DNA from: Membranipora membranacea
Taxonomy: Eukaryota > Bryozoa > Gymnolaemata > Cheilostomatida > Membraniporidae
NCBI GenBank assembly: GCA_914767715.1
Contig: OU612071.1
Span: forward strand, 22,691,681-22,751,680
Direction: 5' to 3'
Length of the DNA: 60,000 nucleotides
Position 1 is the first letter of the stretch. Every line of letters begins with the position of its first letter. Below are positions 11,481 through 22,836 of the stretch, piece by piece. Under the pieces are notes generated by a model that saw only the letters and a program-made list of their open reading frames with translations, was not told the origin of the DNA and did not search any database. Both the position numbers and the translations under genes were made by a program.

Positions 11481-11820
11481 ATATATCCTTATACTCTGTG
11501 ATGTGTATGTTATCAAAGAATATGTTACTGTCTCATATAACTGTGATCCATATAGCAATCATTACCTTTGCACGGTTGAGTGCACTAAAAAATAACCTAA
11601 GTTCTACAACTTAAGTTTGCTGCAAGTTATGTGCCTAGGGCTAATTTTAATTTTCAGAGTTGCTTCTTGATGATTTTGTGAAATTGAGGAGGCAACTCTG
11701 AATTGTGAGGCTGTTGAGATAATAGGTTTTTGCTCAGACGGAGAAGGGGAGAGGAGTTTGATAGCTTGCGCAAGTAACTTCCTGCGCCTTGGAGTCTGAG
11801 CACTTAGACTAGCCCGAACT

Positions 11821-13315
11821 AGGTCTAGTTTGCTGGATAAGGGGAGGATGGGAATTGAGAGTAACATGGCCCCGAGGGAAATCATTCAACAAAATACGAA
11901 CAATAATAACCTTCTCACTATGACCGATACATCTGGGGAGTTTAAAAACTGTACACTAATATATAACTTGAAACGTTCTGTGAAAGATAAGCTGTGGGTT
12001 GATGAGCTACTATGGGCCATAAACGATCAAAAAGAAAGAGAGGGCAGTCCTATAGCTAACATATGCATGACGGGAAAGTGTCAGTTGGCCATTACTCTTG
12101 CCACTGATACACAATTTCATTTCATTGAACAATTTTGCACTGGAGAATCTGCTGGCATCCTCGGAATTGACATGACGTACACTATTGGACAGTACTTTGT
12201 TGCACCCACTACAATATGTCACCCTCTGCTCATACACACGGTTACTAAGGTTGAACCAACTCTCTTGGGTCCCACATTGATTCACACTGAACACAACGAG
12301 CATTGTTATCGTTATTTTGCTAGTAGCATTGTGAACTTGAACTCTAAACTAAAGTATATCCGTTTCTTGGGATCAGATAGGGCACTTGAGACTGTGAATG
12401 GGTTCAAAATTCACATGCCTTTACTACAGCACATTGTATGTTTTTAACACCTCAAAGACAATGTAGAGTCGTACTTAAAATCAAAGTTATGTGACGCTGA
12501 AAATAACAAAATTCATTATGACATGTTCACCACCCTTCTAGACAGTAACACTGAAACAGAGTTTGAAGAGGTGTTGGAAGCTCTGCTGTCATCATGGAAC
12601 TCCATAAACCCCGATATTACTAAATGGTTTATTAGATATCAAGCAAAATCATTCAAAAGCTTGGTTAGGGAGAATAGACAGGCTGCTGGGCTTAATGACA
12701 ACTAATAACAGCAATGAATCAGTAAACAAGGAGCTCAAACGAAATCTCACCAGAAAATCGTCTCCAAAGGTAATAATAGAGGAGTGGGAAAAGCAGGGAA
12801 ATAACCAAAAAAACAGTTGTGAAAGACCAGTTTTGAGTAAGGGTTTGTTCAAGCTTAAATCGAAGTACAGTAGAATGTCATACGACCCTCAGGAGTTTTG
12901 CAAGCTCAGTAGTGAAAAGAGAAAAAGAATTCTAGCATCCGTATTTAAATACCCCTCAATGACAAGTGATGGCGGTACTGAAACACTAACCCAAGCAGTT
13001 ACCAGAAACTGCAACAAACGGGTTGGAAGGAAGCTGAATGAGAATCAGAGGAAGAAAAGAAAGCAAGCCATGCTTCTCAATTCTGCGCATTTGAGAGCAA
13101 ACACCAGTCGCATGTCTCCTTCAGATTTAGTACTGATTGCCGTGCCAAAAAATGTTATGTCTGTGACGAGCTGTTCAAAAAAGAGGGAAATGAGCTGTTA
13201 GGGGTGGTGATGACTTATCGAAAATACAGGGCGAAAGATTCTGGCACATTGAATTCCATATCTGGAATAGCATCATTAGCTTTCTTTTGCAAAACGAAGG
13301 GCTTGCAAAAATAGC
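11821..13315 (+). pseudogene. MULE-like transposase, catalytic part
   Basis: The frame resumes right after the 9-bp duplication with GRMGIESNMAPREIIQQN. The core follows: GILGIDMTYTIGQYFVAPTT (first Asp), EPTLLGPTLIHTEH, FLGSDRALETVNGF (second Asp), LLQHIVCF, a stop at 12445, then HLKDNVESYLKS. Next come EVLEALLSSWNSI, AAGLNDN, a frameshift and MTTNNSNESVNKELKRNL. Another frameshift leads to CRAKKCYVCDELFKKEG and an open frame to a stop at about 13312. GxDxTF-like, GPxLIH, GxD and TTNxSESxNxxLK motifs in this order are typical of Mutator-like DDE transposases. One stop and at least two frameshifts make it inactive. The expected third acidic residue lies in the region after the second Asp, but I cannot assign it. 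Confidence 0.72.
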
Positions 13316-13436
13316 CAGTCCCTAGTAGCAATCTAGAAATGCCCTAATCATCGACACTGTATGGGGTATAATTACTGTTTGCAATTTTGTAAACAAGACA
13401 ATTTCTCAGGCTAATTATTCATGCTACTAGGGACAG
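13316..13436. mobile_element. 121-bp MITE-like insertion in the MULE 3' region
   Basis: The ends are CAGTCCCTAGTAGC and its inverse GCTACTAGGGACAG (a single shift apart). It separates the CYVCDELF segment of the transposase from its last coding block. No clear target duplication was seen at the borders. Confidence 0.5.
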
Positions 13437-13514
13437 CCAATCAGATAACAGTCAGATGGGTCCCTGTGTTTAGTGTCCTAACCGTATAACGCTATGATAC
13501 TATTTCAATTCTAA

Positions 13515-13769
13515 GAGAAGAATCTAATTCAGTGTCCTGGCACTATAACCATACCAAAGACCCCCCAGAATACCTACTGCCATCTTAAATGCCTGGACTG
13601 GCGTGAGGATTTCAGAAAACCTTACCACATGTGTAACTACCTTAATATATCTGTGTCTCTGGATTATTTAGCTGAAATTGAGAAGCATGGAAATTCACTG
13701 ACGGAGATAGGGCTAATATGGTGGAGCGAATTACGGTGTACTCTGTCAAGGTGTGTGTTTGACTATTAG
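13515..13769 (+). pseudogene. MULE-like transposase, C-terminal block
   Basis: A continuous frame encodes CPGTITIPKTPQNTYCHLKC, WREDFRKPYHMCNYLNI, SLDYLAEIEKHGNSL and TEIGLIWW, then a TAG. The YxHLxxxC and the L...H...L pattern fit the C-terminal region I recall downstream of the zinc-knuckle in these MULE proteins. Too short to classify alone. The assignment rests on position and order. Confidence 0.5.
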
Positions 13770-14229
13770 TGGTAGTGACTGTATTCATATGTATCTGCAA
13801 GTACAGCACATATCCTTAGTTGGAAATTAAAGCGTTCATCATCGTAATGTCACATTTATACCCAGGTTAACAGGGTAGGAAATGTTTTGTATATTGTTGT
13901 ATCTGTTTGTAAGTATGTTTGTACATTGTAAACTCATGGTTTGATTTTTTTTATTGTTTATGTATCCGACTGTTTTGTGATATTAGAAGTACGCATTGAC
14001 ATAATATGTTGATAGCATGTTTTCAAATTTGCTTGCAAATTCATTCCGTGATGAGTTGAGTCAATTACTACCTGCCAGGGGCATGACAGGTCTAGTACCG
14101 CCATATCAGTTCAATGAATGTCTGACTGCCAACTTGCTGTTTGAAAGAGATAAACATCTATGTGTACTTCTGCATTGACAGAACAGCCGGCCAGCACACT
14201 AGGCCTTCTACTATCGAAAGCTACTGACA

Positions 14230-14433
14230 ATGTATCGATGTAGGGGTATTTCTCACGGGAAGGTGGGAGTAAAGCGTTACTCCCACTTACAATGGTTTCA
14301 AGGATGTAGATATCAGGGTTATCCTTTCTTCTTTGTCGGCTCATTTAATTTGGCCAGAGACGGGCCAGAGACACTGCGACCGAGGTGGAATTATCCAGAA
14401 TGTCCCACAGTGCAGCGTTCACAGCAGAAGGTA
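14230..14433 (+). CDS. Unrecognised exon-like frame
   Basis: MYRCRGISHGKVGVKRYSHL through WNYPECPTVQRSQQK ends at a GTATGT donor. It is rich in aromatic and basic residues. No family is recognised. It sits between the MULE-like and ULP1-like remains and may belong to the same decayed mobile element or to an unrelated gene. Confidence 0.3.
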
Positions 14434-14691
14434 TGTAATATGTAATGTAATATGAGTGGATAAAAGCAGAAGCATAGTCTTTTGATTAAAGCACTTTTAT
14501 CACCTTTGAGGTTTCAGTATGCATTAGAAGCTTTGCAGTGATTGGCTTGGGAAGAATTGGCCTAGCTTGAACACCATTTTGAGCACTTCTATGTCAGATC
14601 GTAGCTCCAAATGCCTCACTTATCGTTACTGAAAAGCCATTGGAGGTGTTCATCATTGCTAAAAAGTGGTTTGTGATTAAAACCAAGGTGC

Positions 14692-15269
14692 TTGGGTATT
14701 TCTTTGTCGACTCCCTTAGATGATTCAGGCCATAACACAAACATGCAAATCTCAACAGATACATTGCTGTGCTTGTTTATAGACACAGTGCATGGAATAA
14801 ACTATCCTCAGAGCAGAACTACATGGGATGATGACACCATAACAACTATATTCCTGATAAAAACCCAGGGTTGCTGAGCCGCATAGAACCAAACGGCGAC
14901 AGCCATATAACAGGTAACATTCAAATCAACACAATAACTGAGTCATGCCAGTTGAATCTTTACTATGTCAAAAAAACAACTGCACATGAATATGTTGATC
15001 ACCACTGGGTCACACTAACCACGAGGAAAAAGACATATTTTAAAGATATTGGAGAGATCGCTCAGAGGAATATGACCTGGGCAAAATTTTTACCAACGTT
15101 AAAACATAAACGGCACCGTACAAGGTCTGAGGTAATTGGCATTGATGTTATCATTGGGGATATTCTCTCTTCAACATTTGCCGTGGCGTGTCTCAGTTCT
15201 TATTTTATATTTCAATTTGGTTTAGATGCACAAGATTTGACATCACATTTATGTAGAAAATATTTATAA
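14692..15269 (+). pseudogene. Unrecognised coding remnant, two overlapping frames
   Basis: Two frames read through one region: MGISLSTPLDDSGHNTNMQI to TTIFLIKTQGC, then, shifted, LSRIEPNGDSHITGNIQINT to DAQDLTSHLCRKYL. Composition is protein-like, with few low-complexity runs, and the abutting frames suggest one frameshifted exon. The tripeptide HHWVTL recalls the histidine box of ULP1-type proteases, but the surrounding residues do not support that. Function unknown. Confidence 0.35.
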
Positions 15270-16395
15270 AGATGTTGGTTGATCAACTCTGATGGGAAAA
15301 TTTCTTGTTTGGCATTTAACAAACAATACAATATGAAAATGAGGTATAAGTGCACATCAAAACTCTCGCTGAATGCCTGAACTGATAAGATCAGTGACCA
15401 CCGAAAGGAAGCAAAACTCTTCGGCTTAGTTGGACAGATAATACATATGCCAGAAAACCGAACAGTTTTCTGGAAGAATATGCCAGTTGGGACCGGAAAT
15501 GATCTGATAAATAATAGAGAGTAATGCCAGAAACTTTTGCTGACCTGTTATGTTTTTTATCTGGCAATTTTTTTTGGCAATTTTAATTCGCAAATTTTAT
15601 TTACCCCTTTACTATTTTACAGAGTTGATATGTATGTTTATCTCATGATTTAGCCAGTATTTGGCTTTTCTCATTATCCAATATCTAAATATAATTAAAT
15701 ATAGCAAGTAAATCCATGAAGAATTTGGTTTCAATCCTAAATGGAATGTCTTGAAGATCACCTATCTAGATAACAAGTTATGCAACTGAATTACGCTCTG
15801 TTAAACAGACATAAACTGCAAGCAAAACACAATATCAGCTGATAACGACTTTTACCAGCAGAATTCATTGAGGCATTGTTACACTGAATGCTCGCATAAC
15901 TCATTGGGATGGATTAATATGAAGCCAGATTAACAATTATAAATTTAATTGCCGTCATATTGTTGGCATTGTTGACACACACCTTAGCACTGAAACATTT
16001 CGCATTTACTTGAAAACTCTATCCTGGCTATCAGAAAGATTAAAAAATGTGGTGATAACGAGTTTTACCCGCAGAGGGCAGAATAGCTTAGTTCATTGAT
16101 CAATTTCAATTAATTTCTCTGTATTCCAAATTGTAGACAGTGGAAGACAAACCAATACGTTCCTTGCGTATTTACGCTGAAGGTGGCAGTCGAGTTTAAA
16201 TCTTTTTTTAACAAATATAGGACAGTAAGCTCTATACATCGGGTGATCTTATGTATAAGGCCTCGGCAACTTCTCATGAAAACAAATAACCAAAGAGTGA
16301 GCTTTGTCAAGGGTTTATGAAGGCTACATAACATAAATTTATCAAATTTAATGTGAACTGTCATTGAGTTTATTTCTCAATTTGACTACATTTTA
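15270..16395. other. Non-coding stretch, no feature recognised
   Basis: AT-rich sequence with only short open frames and no clear repeats or splice-bounded exons. It leads into an acceptor-like CATTTTAG before the ULP1-like exon. Confidence 0.5.
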
Positions 16396-16633
16396 GGTCT
16401 TCAAGGTGTCAGTCCAAATCATTGACAGTAAGCCACGTCCCCGTGCAGCAGCAGATGGGCAGTGATGACTGCGGATTGTTTGAAGTGGCATACTGCATAG
16501 AGTTTCTCGTTTGAGGCGACCCGACATCTTCATTCATACAGTCAGAGATGCGGAATAATCTGTATGACTGTCTCGTTCGTCAGCGCTGGGGCGGTTTCCT
16601 CAAAGAAGTCAAGAAACCAAACTCTTCCACAGA
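16396..16633 (+). pseudogene. ULP1-type cysteine protease exon, decayed
   Basis: After an acceptor (CATTTTAG) the frame VFKVSVQ shifts to HVPVQQQMGSDDCGLFEVAY, followed by CIEFLV, a TGA, then GDPTSSFIQSEMRNNLYDCL and a GTAAAA donor. The conserved glutamine before a GxDCGxF motif, followed by the alpha-helix and MRxxLxxCL, is the C-terminal half of the C48 (SUMO/Ubl protease) catalytic domain, with its Gln and nucleophile Cys. The His and Asp boxes upstream were not found. The frame change and in-frame stop show decay. Such proteases are carried by several transposon groups, including some MULEs. Position 2.6 kb after the MULE C-terminus is suggestive but does not prove linkage. Confidence 0.6.
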
Positions 16634-17652
16634 GGTAAAATGACAATGAGTAGAAATCTTAGCTAACTTTTTTGGAGTATGATCGACCAAGCAAATATGT
16701 TTCTTTCATTACTGACTAATTTAAACAGGTCATGTGATGTGAGGCATAAAAATGTTAAACATTTGAAATTTCTCTTCCCTCCCCTTTATTTTCGTAGTAC
16801 CATGTTCAATTAATTCACTGTCTCATATGAATTAGGGCGGAGATATATTTAATGAGAGTGCCTGGTAGAAAACCAGCCTAGATGGTCATATTCCTAGCCT
16901 TCAACTGTCCTGTCAGGCTGCCTTTTACAAACTGTTGTCTCCTTTTACCTACTACCATACCCACCATACGACGAACTAGAGGTGCTCCATTGTATCAAGG
17001 TGCTTAATCATGGGTGGAAAAAATAGCAGACTCTTAAGCTATTGGTATGAAAGTATGATCATGGGGACCCTTACATTTGTAGAGGACCGGAAAACACTTG
17101 CCAATGCTGAATCATAAACCACCTAAAAGGTTGACTCATTTTGAGTTACAGTTACGGACTAATATCCTCAACAAGCAAACTAGGAGGGTAAGTACAGAGA
17201 AATAAAAACCTGATGGAGGTTGTACTTCAACCAGTCTATAACTTGTTGCAAAAGAGAGAGGCTGCCTGGAGTCATTAATTGTCAAATGATGTGATATATT
17301 GTACTGGCCTTTGGCGACACGATTTAATGCTGTCTTGATCTGTTCATAATGCTGTCTTGATCTTGATCTGTCTATAAATGCTGCTTTACATAGGAAAATA
17401 ATGTTAAAATGTATCCCATTCCACAGGATTCAACGACTGTATGTTAATATTTGGAAATATTGCAATATTGTTTCAAATCATTTCAAAACATTACAGGCAG
17501 AAATTGAGAAGTAAAACTTCTAAAATCTACCATCACAAAACAATATTCTGCTGGACCCATAACATCTGTTTAGATTTTGAAGCATTCAAAAAATCTCTTG
17601 TTCTATATTGCATAACAGCAGCACTCCGAGAATAAAAGTTGAAACTTTGGAA

Positions 17653-17839
17653 AAGTTTGAACTGAGGTAGATGTGGATGTGGCAGATACACCAGCAGCAG
17701 ACTTAGCAATTGCTGGGAGCGAGATGAAAGTCAGTTCTTTGAATCTATTAAGCCTTAATGAGACACTCACAACCCCAGAGCTGGCATACAGGCTCATGGA
17801 GAATGATGGTGAATATTTGGGGCTAATGAATGAGACTTA
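17653..17839 (+). CDS. Unrecognised exon-like frame
   Basis: An open frame on the plus strand encodes VDVDVADTPAADLAIAGSEM, KVSSLNLLSLNETLTTPELA and YRLMENDGEYLGLMNET before TAA. It is acidic, with no domain recognised. It may be the end of a longer decayed gene, as nothing obvious precedes it. Confidence 0.3.
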
Positions 17840-18690
17840 AAAAGTTGAGAGGGGATCAGTAGGGCTTTGCTAAGCCAGAAGCTTTGGCTTGGCCCTAACA
17901 CTAGTAGCTCAGTCACAAGAATTACATCTAAGAGGGTAGTCAGGTAATCACGTGCAAAAAAGGTCTATATGTATTTTTTTCAAAATTTCTTTTTCTTTGT
18001 TATTCAAATTAAGCTAGTTTTTTTGGCTTTCTAACGCTATCAAGAACTCTCTGAAACTCCTACCAGAAATTGGAAAAAAACTGTTTGAAATTTATTTTGT
18101 TCACAAATAGCCAGAAAGCTTCGAGCAAAAAAGGTCTATAAGTTGTTTTTTTCTCAATGACAATGAAAGCCATGCTCAATTGACCGTGAATGCATTCATT
18201 TGAACAATGCAATTACGATTATAATGACTGTACTTGGTAACAATGACTCGTTTTGAATGACAATTGATGCAGATAGACCGTTTTTGCCCGAAGAAATAGC
18301 CAAATCTGAATTTTGTTGCGATATCTTTTGAGCCGCTGGTTTGATCATTAATTAATTAACGCCAAAGAAATCGTCCTAATTTTTCGCATATAAAAGTATA
18401 TTTGCAATGATTTTTTTGTTAATTAGAAACTTGGAAATTTGGAAAACGTGTTTTACCAGGAATATTTCAATCCGCAGATAGTATGTTTAGTTAGGCTTGT
18501 TACACAGAGTAAACTTTTGACTACATTATTATTATTATTATTCTTATTATTATATCCATAGCGCATCCATTTTCTACATCTCAGTGGTTTAGTTAAAGTT
18601 GAACATTGATTACCCTGCTGTACAATAACTTATTAAATTATTATCATTGGTTGATTATATCACTAACATCTGTAATTTTCTTGCTATTGT
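17840..18690. other. AT-rich non-coding stretch with ATT microsatellite
   Basis: Contains the motif AAAAAAGGTCTATA twice (about 17957 and 18126) and an inverse-like AGATAGACCGTTTTTGC at about 18271, possibly a decayed foldback. A run of ATT repeats lies at about 18525-18553. No gene seen. Confidence 0.4.
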
Positions 18691-18693
18691 AGG

Positions 18694-19370
18694 TTACACA
18701 ACCGAAGCTATTGGGGAGTATCATGCTCAGTTAAGAAAAAAATATAAATGTGGCACATCAAAGATCTCGCTGGAAGCTGATCTTAAAGAAAAAGACTAGA
18801 GCCGAGGCTGAGATCAAGATTGTAGAACACAACAATCACTGTAATCACAGAGATGAGAAAAACAATACGGGGAAAAACAATGTGAGTGTAGAACATTGGT
18901 GATATGATGACGGTGGCCTCGAAATGATTCATGGAGTAAGGCTGTGGATAGAACTCTGTGTTGAAAGAATCCCAAGTTTCTCAAAATGATGATAGCAAAC
19001 CGATGTGTAACATTAATGATTAACATCGGAGACGTACTGAGCTTCCTGGCAGACAAAAAAGATTTGATCATCACGGTGAATGGATATGAGAAAAAAAAGA
19101 GGATCCATCAATATCAAAACAACGGGTGTTTGAGCCAAATTATCAGCCACTTATAGTGGCTACACTCTCACAGCAGAGATATTTCAGGTGGGAAAAAAAC
19201 ATTGAACCTTACAAAAAAGTTGTTGTGTTTATTTACGAGGATATACATGAGTTCGAGAAAGGCAGAAAGGCCAGTAGAGGAGAGACCTGCACCAAAGTTC
19301 GGTACTGTAGAGGAGCTGATTGAATTCAGTCCGGATACTGAGAAGCAGAAGCATTTGGTGAGTAGCATAG
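18694..19370 (+). pseudogene. Decayed coding remnant, related segment at 26.95-27.45 kb
   Basis: After an acceptor (TTGTAG) the frame YTTEAIGEYHAQLRKKYKCG, then SKISLEADLKEK, shifts to TRAEAEIKIVEHNNHCNHRD. Later pieces include IHGVRLWIELCVERIPSF and, at about 19245-19358, RKAERPVEERPAPKFGTVEE followed by LIEFSPDTEKQKH and a GTGAGT donor. Many stops lie between. Roughly 450 bp (18714-19200) resemble 26953-27440 in the same direction, with heavy divergence. No family recognised. Confidence 0.4.
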
Positions 19371-20812
19371 TGATTACTGAGAGCAAATTATGTTGCTATA
19401 AAGTGACATTCATGACCGCTCTCATGGAATCACTGACTTGTATTACTTCAATTCAATGTGATATCGATAACGTAGGTGTACACTCGAAACTTTGAGACGA
19501 TTTAAATATTGGTTATCTCATTGCCAGCCTCAGGAGGAAATTGCAATTTCACACAGTATGACCAAGGCTTATTCTACCCACGCTGATATATTGCTGTTGT
19601 CTGCCCTGGTCATCATATCAGATGTATACAAGAACCAGCTTTGTTACACGGCTACAATAAACCCACCTCGGGAAGTTCCCCTGACAAGAGAAACGATTCT
19701 ACATGCCAAGTGCAAAACACAATGTAACTTTTATTCAGGGCGGAGGTTTTTTATTTGTTAGCTCTCTCGTATATATCGTTGCAAGGACATGTGGGTGGGG
19801 ATTTTAGGCTTGATTTTATTTATGACCAATATGACCTAAATGTCTGGACAACATTGTTTGTGTATAGGTATAAATTACTCTTGTTTTGTAGCGTTCTAGT
19901 CAAGGGAGTATTGTATCATGTAGGGTAGGTCTGTTGAGCTAGTATTGTTAAGTAGCTGTTTGTCAACATTAAAGAAAACACAAAGTGAACAATCAGTGAC
20001 GCAGTAAATTGCAATGCTAACTTGGTTTGATGACCCTCGGGAATACCAGAAGAATTTTGTGGATGGACTGGTCTGGTTTTGTATTCACTATAACACAGCT
20101 GAGAGGTACGATATATTCTAATGTTCAGTTTGTGTTTCAGATGCTGGCTGAGGTACGGTGCGTAGGCCTGAGTGCTGCAAGAGCCAACAAAAAGGCAAAG
20201 AAAGCAGTGGATATGACAGAAGTAAAAAAGCTGAGATTAATATTACATAATATTACAAACAAAAGTTTTTCAAAAATATTTGCTTTATTTACCTACGTCT
20301 GATAACCTCGTGTCTGTAACTGAAATGTAACAAAAGTAATCAGGTTTCAATACTCAACTAGTAATATTTGTTTTTAATTTACGCCATCCCCAATTACTGA
20401 TGCTATGTGGGGTAAAAATCTTGAGATTTCCTACCTGGAATATGTTTTTAATATCAGTGAATTTTTGAGCAGACATTTGCTCATTGCACTTAGACTTATT
20501 TGCCTTTATTGTTTAGCAGGATAACTTAATGACTTAACTTTAAAGGTCTAAATAGCATGGTTGTTAGATAAGCTTAGGTGGGGAAGGGTAGGTTTTTAGT
20601 TAAATTTTTTTTTTCCAATGTTTATTATTTTATACTGGTGGACACTCGTGTAGATGTAAGCATTAGTTTTCGTGGTCTCAACTTAAATTGTTCTGTTTCA
20701 ACTCTTAACATTGCTGTATGTAGTGTGTGCTACTTGAGGTACATTCTGTTTATTAATAAACCTTCTTTATCCATCAACTGCTAAATCAAATGAACCAACC
20801 CCAGCCAAATTC

Positions 20813-21834
20813 TTGAGGTACGGCCTTACCCAAGCCAGGTTCAAAATGACCTGTTCTGACTCAAAATCTGTGGAATGGATCATAGAAATTACTAACAAAA
20901 TTCCACCTCTTGAAGGCAGAACTTACTGTGCACATAGAGGGAATGAGCTGCCAAAGCTACTCACCATGACCACCCACTGCCCACGAAAAGGTGGTAGAGA
21001 CTTTGCTTCAACTAGGCATATACTCCAAAGATCAAACCCACATCTAAACATCAGCTCGTGGAAAGTGTATTGGGGTTTCAAAAAAGAGAACACTACAATG
21101 TTATAATGGATTCCTGAAAGTGAAGAGAAGAAGCTCAGGGAGGCTGAATATTCAGCCTTCTTTGGGCTTTCCACTGTCGCTTGCAATCATGCCAGGTACA
21201 CCAATGCCCCACCCGGCCGAGTAGGATACCAAGGCGTTAAAAACCTACCGGCAAATCAACCCCCAAACAACCCAAGATCAGAAATCACACACCCAACAAC
21301 AAGGCAAACAGCAGAGCCCCTGATCCAAAACAATAGGGAAAGCTCTGCCAATAAGTCACACAGGCAAAGAACAACAAACAAACATCCGTCAACTCAAAAC
21401 AACCAATCCACACGGCCTAACCCAATTCAAAACAGAAACCATCATAATCAAACAAGTAGAAATTCCCCCGCCCCATTAACCCACAAAACACCTATTAATA
21501 GTCCTAAATCGACACCAACCTCACTTATGAGCCTAAAGTTTCAAACACTTCCTCGAAGGGGTGCACTGCTGCCTTACTCACAAGGTGATTGGTCTGGTTG
21601 GGGGGGGGGGGGGGCTAATCCTCGCAATAACTCAAATAAACGATACAAACCAGTACACATTTGAAAAAAAGAGGTGACCATTTCTGCTGGTTAACCAGCA
21701 AGGAAGAAAATGTTACCATATCAGCTTTCCTTAAGCATTTGAAGGGTGCTAGAGGTTTTCAGCCGCCATACTGGATGTCAGATGATTCTGATGCACAACA
21801 GGCTGCTAAAAAACAACTCTATCCAGGTAAATAA
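20813..21834 (+). pseudogene. DUF4780-like protein with Asn/Pro/Gln-rich linker (retroelement ORF1-like)
   Basis: One frame stays open for over 800 bases except for a single TAA at 21104-21106. Its N-terminal part reads CSDSKSVEWIIEITNKIPPL, YCAHRGNELPKLLTMTTHCP, HILQRSNPHLNISSWKVYWG and, after the stop, WIPESEEKKLREAEYSAFFG. A W near the start, the QxxNPxLxxxxWxV motif and the closing IPxxSxxxL segment match my recollection of DUF4780, a domain of retroelement-type ORF1/gag-like proteins in invertebrates. A long Asn/Pro/Gln/Thr-rich linker follows (about 21190-21520). After a poly-G run at 21600-21614 a shifted frame gives FCWLTSKEENVTISAFLKHL and QPPYWMSDDSDAQQAAKKQL up to a GTAAAT donor-like site. 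The stop and shift suggest recent decay. Role in nucleic-acid binding is inferred from family context only. Confidence 0.5.
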
Positions 21835-21839
21835 TTATT

Positions 21840-22830
21840 GATTGATGATTATTTTATTAATTAATCTGAATACATAGAAAATGTGTATCATTGCTCTGAT
21901 TTACATAAAAAATATTAACAAATATATAACAAATTATCATTCAATATATGCCAGTGTTTACATTGAAACAATTTTACTTGCCTTTGTGATGGATCTAACT
22001 GACTACAACAGCAGCTGAATTGTCATGAACAAACATTACTCACCATTTTTAGAATCCATCTATTATTTTTATTTACACTTGTTGTCATAACTACCTTTCC
22101 TACCTCCACGAGTCCACACACATAACAATATCAGCAATCAGTAGTAACTTTTCTCTCTTTAACGACACTTATTTTTATACCTTCAGGTCTACAGTATTGT
22201 TGGCATGGCAACTATTCTGGTTATATTCCATGACGTATTTTTGTAATTTTCAACAGCTAGGGGCATGTTTCTTTCATAGTTTTAATAACTGAGCAATAGT
22301 ATATTCGGACAGTATCTTTTGGCAATCAAACAGGATGCATCTGTTAAACTCTTCTAGTCAGTAACTCAATAAAATCTCTAAGAATACAACTTAACCAATC
22401 TACTAAAGTAAGTGTTTTGAATCACCTGTTGGCAGACCTCCCTGCCTTGATATCGGATTGCCTTGTGCCTTGTTGAACTGTAGCCTCCCATGGGTAGTAG
22501 GTAGAGGCCTAGTGATAACCCCCCTTTGCCCACTGTATCCATTGATTGACCTGAATCCAGTCCAGTTCCTACCAGCTAGTTGTATAACTCCAAGCCATTC
22601 CCTTCCCCCCATTAATTAATTATTATATCAATACCCCTTACCCCCAATATTTGTATTGTTCCAAACCTCCTCCCCCGGTCCATTTGTTCCTTTTTGTCTG
22701 GTCGGACGCATAATTAATAATTGTATTGTCCATATCCCTCCCCCTCCCCAATTTGTCTGGTAGGATAAATAAGGCTATTCCCTTTCACCTATACATCCCT
22801 CCCCAAGGTCAGGTCAATATTAGTACCAGT
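21840..22830. other. Non-coding stretch, pyrimidine-rich in its second half
   Basis: AT-rich to about 22400, then C/T-rich on the plus strand (many CCCTCCCC blocks, about 22600-22810). No exon or repeat family recognised. Confidence 0.4.
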
Positions 22831-22836
22831 AGGATA

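Larger units (their letters stand above)
5993..11811 (+). mobile_element. Helicase-carrying TIR element (5,819 bp) inserted in the MULE
   Basis: The ends are 88-bp inverted repeats, 5993-6080 and 11724-11811. Each starts TAGTCTAAGTGCTCAGACTC and ends TCTGAGCAAAAACCT, and they differ at three positions by my count. Both outer flanks carry the identical 9-bp GCCCGAACT (5984-5992 and 11812-11820), the hallmark of a target-site duplication. Beyond them the MULE-like protein breaks off and resumes. The interior holds the remains of a RecQ-type helicase gene on the plus strand (6637-10459), a hAT-like element (8072-8895) and short palindromes derived from the same terminal repeats. A 9-bp duplication is usual for Mutator-like transposition, so a MULE-type transposase in trans is a reasonable inference. 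No transposase was seen inside. Nearly intact ends around a badly decayed gene suggest it moved after the gene had died. Confidence 0.75.

Noticed and set aside
12010-12303. Minus-strand frame opposite the transposase
   Set aside because: Shadow of the MULE coding sequence on the plus strand.
14871-15269. ULP1 histidine box (HHWVTL) linking this frame to the protease exon at 16.4 kb
   Set aside because: The residues around it do not follow the family pattern and no Asp box follows; a six-residue match is not enough.
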